DNA from: Pseudomonadales bacterium
Lineage (GTDB): Bacteria > Pseudomonadota > Gammaproteobacteria > Pseudomonadales > DT-91
Reading direction: 5' to 3'
Length of the DNA stretch: 7,716 nucleotides
NCBI GenBank assembly: GCA_013215025.1
Contig: JABSRR010000056.1
Span: forward strand, 1 to 7,716
Program-made: the position numbers and the translations under genes
The notes under the pieces: generated by a model
What the model saw: only the letters and a program-made list of their open reading frames with translations
What the model was told of the DNA's origin: nothing
The model's database searches: none
Part shown: in pieces, positions 6,111 through 7,716 of the stretch
Position numbering within the stretch: the first letter of the stretch is position 1
Layout: each line of letters opens with the position of its first letter

Positions 6111-7418
6111 TTAGCCAATATGGCTGATGCCTTGCATATAAGCTTGTAAGACTTTCGGTACGGCAATACGACCATCCGCACACTGATGATTTTCCATCAC
6201 TGCCAACAGCGTTCTACCAACTGCTAAGCCTGATCCGTTTAATGTGTGCAGCAACTGCGGCTTGCCGTCAGCTAAACGATAACGCGCCTGCATGCGACGT
6301 GCTTGAAAATCGCCAAAGTTCGAGCAAGATGAAATTTCTCGGTAACACTGCTGAGACGGCAACCAAACCTCTAAATCATAGGTTTTTTGGGCAGAAAAAC
6401 CGAGGTCACCGCCGCATAACAGTACTTTTCGATACGGTAATTCCAGCGCCTGCAAGATAGCTTCGGCGTCCGCGGTCAATGCCTCCAAAGCAGCATCTGA
6501 ATCTTCAGGATACACCGCCTGCACTAATTCAATTTTCTCAAATTGATGCTGGCGAATCATGCCGCGCACATCACGACCCGAGCTACCAGCTTCTGAGCGA
6601 AAGCAGGCAGTATGCGCGGCAAACTTTAACGGCAGTGCAGTAAAGCCTTGTGTATTCTTTGACTCGACAATCACATCACGCAGCAGATTAGTGACCGGTA
6701 CTTCAGCGGTTGGAATTAAGTAATAAGCATTGTTTTGATCAGTATCAAGTTTAAATAAATCTTGCTCAAACTTGGGTAGCTGGCCCGTTCCGGTTAGCGA
6801 TGCCTGGTTAACAATATAGGGCACATTTAATTCTTCATAACCGTGTTGGTCACAGTGAGTATCCAACATATACTGGGCTAATGCGCGATGCAGGCGAGCA
6901 ATGCCCTTTCGCATCACAGCAAAGCGAGATCCGGTAATCTTGCCACCTAAGTTGAAATCCAAGCCCTGCAGTGCTTGGCCAAGATCAACATGGTCTTGCA
7001 CAGGAAAATCATAAGATCGTGGCTCTCCCCAACAGGCTATTTCAACATTCTCGTCTTCTGACTGCCCCGCAGGCACAGTTGCATCAGGTAAATTCGGCAG
7101 ACTCAATAGCAGATCTGTTAATGCTGCATTAACTGTTTTGTTTTGCTCAATCACGTCAGCTAGATTTTGATCGATGACCTTTAAACTATCGGCAACTTTT
7201 GCCTTAGCGTCGTCAACCGACAGGCCTGACTGAATAAGCTGGCCCACTTGTTTAGAGGTAGATTTTTTTTCAGCCTGCAGCTGCTGGGTTTGTATGTCGG
7301 TTTGTTTGCGCTGTTGCTCTAAAGCCTGAAATTGCTCAATATCTAGTGAAAAGCCTTTAATTTTAAGCCGTTCTGCCACTAATTGAATATCTTGACGGAG
7401 CAGTTTTACGTCTAACAT
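6111..7418 (-). CDS. serS: Seryl-tRNA synthetase
   Basis: The 435-residue cytoplasmic class II synthetase charges tRNA-Ser, and tRNA-Sec where present, with serine. Residues about 1-105 form the long antiparallel coiled-coil arm that grips the tRNA variable arm; they are rich in Gln, Lys and Ala. The catalytic domain shows TAEVP (237-241), motif 2 [21 protein letters not shown] (273-293) with Arg274 and Glu276, and motif 3 [17 protein letters not shown] (394-410) with Arg402. Length is close to the E. coli enzyme (430). The start [10 protein letters not shown] is typical, and AGGA (minus strand, 7427-7424) lies 5 nt before the ATG, a good ribosome site. It follows crcB by 38 bp and precedes cysG by 40 bp, the order expected in many gammaproteobacteria. 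It looks intact and ordinary. Confidence 0.98.
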   Translation of the reverse strand: MLDVKLLRQDIQLVAERLKIKGFSLDIEQFQALEQQRKQTDIQTQQLQAEKKSTSKQVGQLIQSGLSVDDAKAKVADSLKVIDQNLADVIEQNKTVNAALTDLLLSLPNLPDATVPAGQSEDENVEIACWGEPRSYDFPVQDHVDLGQALQGLDFNLGGKITGSRFAVMRKGIARLHRALAQYMLDTHCDQHGYEELNVPYIVNQASLTGTGQLPKFEQDLFKLDTDQNNAYYLIPTAEVPVTNLLRDVIVESKNTQGFTALPLKFAAHTACFRSEAGSSGRDVRGMIRQHQFEKIELVQAVYPEDSDAALEALTADAEAILQALELPYRKVLLCGGDLGFSAQKTYDLEVWLPSQQCYREISSCSNFGDFQARRMQARYRLADGKPQLLHTLNGSGLAVGRTLLAVMENHQCADGRIAVPKVLQAYMQGISHIG

Positions 7419-7456
7419 GCGGGTCCTATTACTGGAAAAAGAAGTTAAAAAAATCG

Positions 7457-7716
7457 TTAAAAATGCCTGGCCAGCTCAATCGCTAAATAAGTCGCAATGA
7501 AACAACCAGAAATACTCAGCAGTGTATAAGCCAAAGCATGCAGCCATTGCCCCTGATGAATATGCATAATGGTATCAAGTGAAAACGTCGAAAACGTTGT
7601 AAAAGCACCCAATAAACCCGTCATTATAAAAGGTTTTAGCGCAATTGGCAGCACAGCTTTTTCATCAAAATAGACATAACAAAAACCGATACACAGAGAC
7701 CCTAGGATATTCACAA
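7457..7716 (-). CDS. crcB: Fluoride ion channel CrcB/Fluc, C-terminal part
   Basis: The frame runs to the window edge, so the N-terminal part is missing; 85 codons plus a stop are visible. CrcB (Fluc) proteins are small four-helix inner-membrane channels that work as dual-topology dimers and expel fluoride. The first visible residues, [10 protein letters not shown], match the conserved VNxxGSF motif of the second helix with its pore Asn. [16 protein letters not shown] (33-48) is the family signature: the two Phe of FSTF line the fluoride path and the TTFST break binds the central sodium. A last hydrophobic helix (about 59-80) ends in ELARHF. The GTG at 7714-7712 could be misread as a start codon, but it encodes the internal Val of VNxxGSF; the true start lies beyond the window. 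Any fluoride riboswitch would also be upstream and cannot be judged. serS follows 38 bp downstream. Confidence 0.95.
   Translation of the reverse strand, partial: VNILGSLCIGFCYVYFDEKAVLPIALKPFIMTGLLGAFTTFSTFSLDTIMHIHQGQWLHALAYTLLSISGCFIATYLAIELARHF

Noticed and set aside
7712..7714. GTG as the start codon of a short crcB.
   Set aside because: Its codon is the conserved Val of the VNxxGSF motif in the second helix of CrcB, so it is internal; the gene continues past the window end.

Overview
The window looks like ordinary core chromosome of a gammaproteobacterium, probably a marine or aquatic relative of the Pseudomonas/Cellvibrio/Oceanospirillum groups. This is inferred from three things: the close match of IF-1, CysG and SerS to gammaproteobacterial versions, the bpt-infA and crcB-serS-cysG gene pairings known from that class, and a moderate base composition with AT-rich intergenic DNA. 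I cannot name the genus.

Layout. On the plus strand, the 3' end of bpt (aspartate/glutamate leucyltransferase, N-degron pathway) is followed by infA (translation initiation factor IF-1). A 470-bp gap then separates infA from a convergent minus-strand block. The gap holds a hairpin after infA and two neighbouring arrays of three 13-bp tandem repeats, with no gene I can support. The minus-strand block, read in transcription order, is crcB (fluoride channel, cut by the window end), serS (seryl-tRNA synthetase), cysG (trifunctional siroheme synthase), gor (glutathione reductase, start codon inside the end of cysG), an unrecognised 379-aa polytopic membrane protein, and meaB (GTPase chaperone of B12-dependent acyl-CoA mutases).

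How they fit together. serS, cysG and gor are tightly packed and probably co-transcribed, with cysG-gor translationally coupled through an 8-bp overlap. CysG makes siroheme for sulfite/nitrite reductase and Gor recycles glutathione, so sulfur assimilation and thiol redox may be co-expressed. A weak terminator-like hairpin after gor and a consensus -10 box suggest that the membrane-protein gene starts a separate unit, perhaps with meaB.

I see no mobile element, CRISPR array, prophage, rRNA or tRNA. The points most worth a second look are the histidine-rich membrane protein of unknown function, a Glu in place of the catalytic Asp in the dehydrogenase/chelatase half of CysG, and the paired 13-bp repeat arrays. 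I found no convincing new multi-gene system here.
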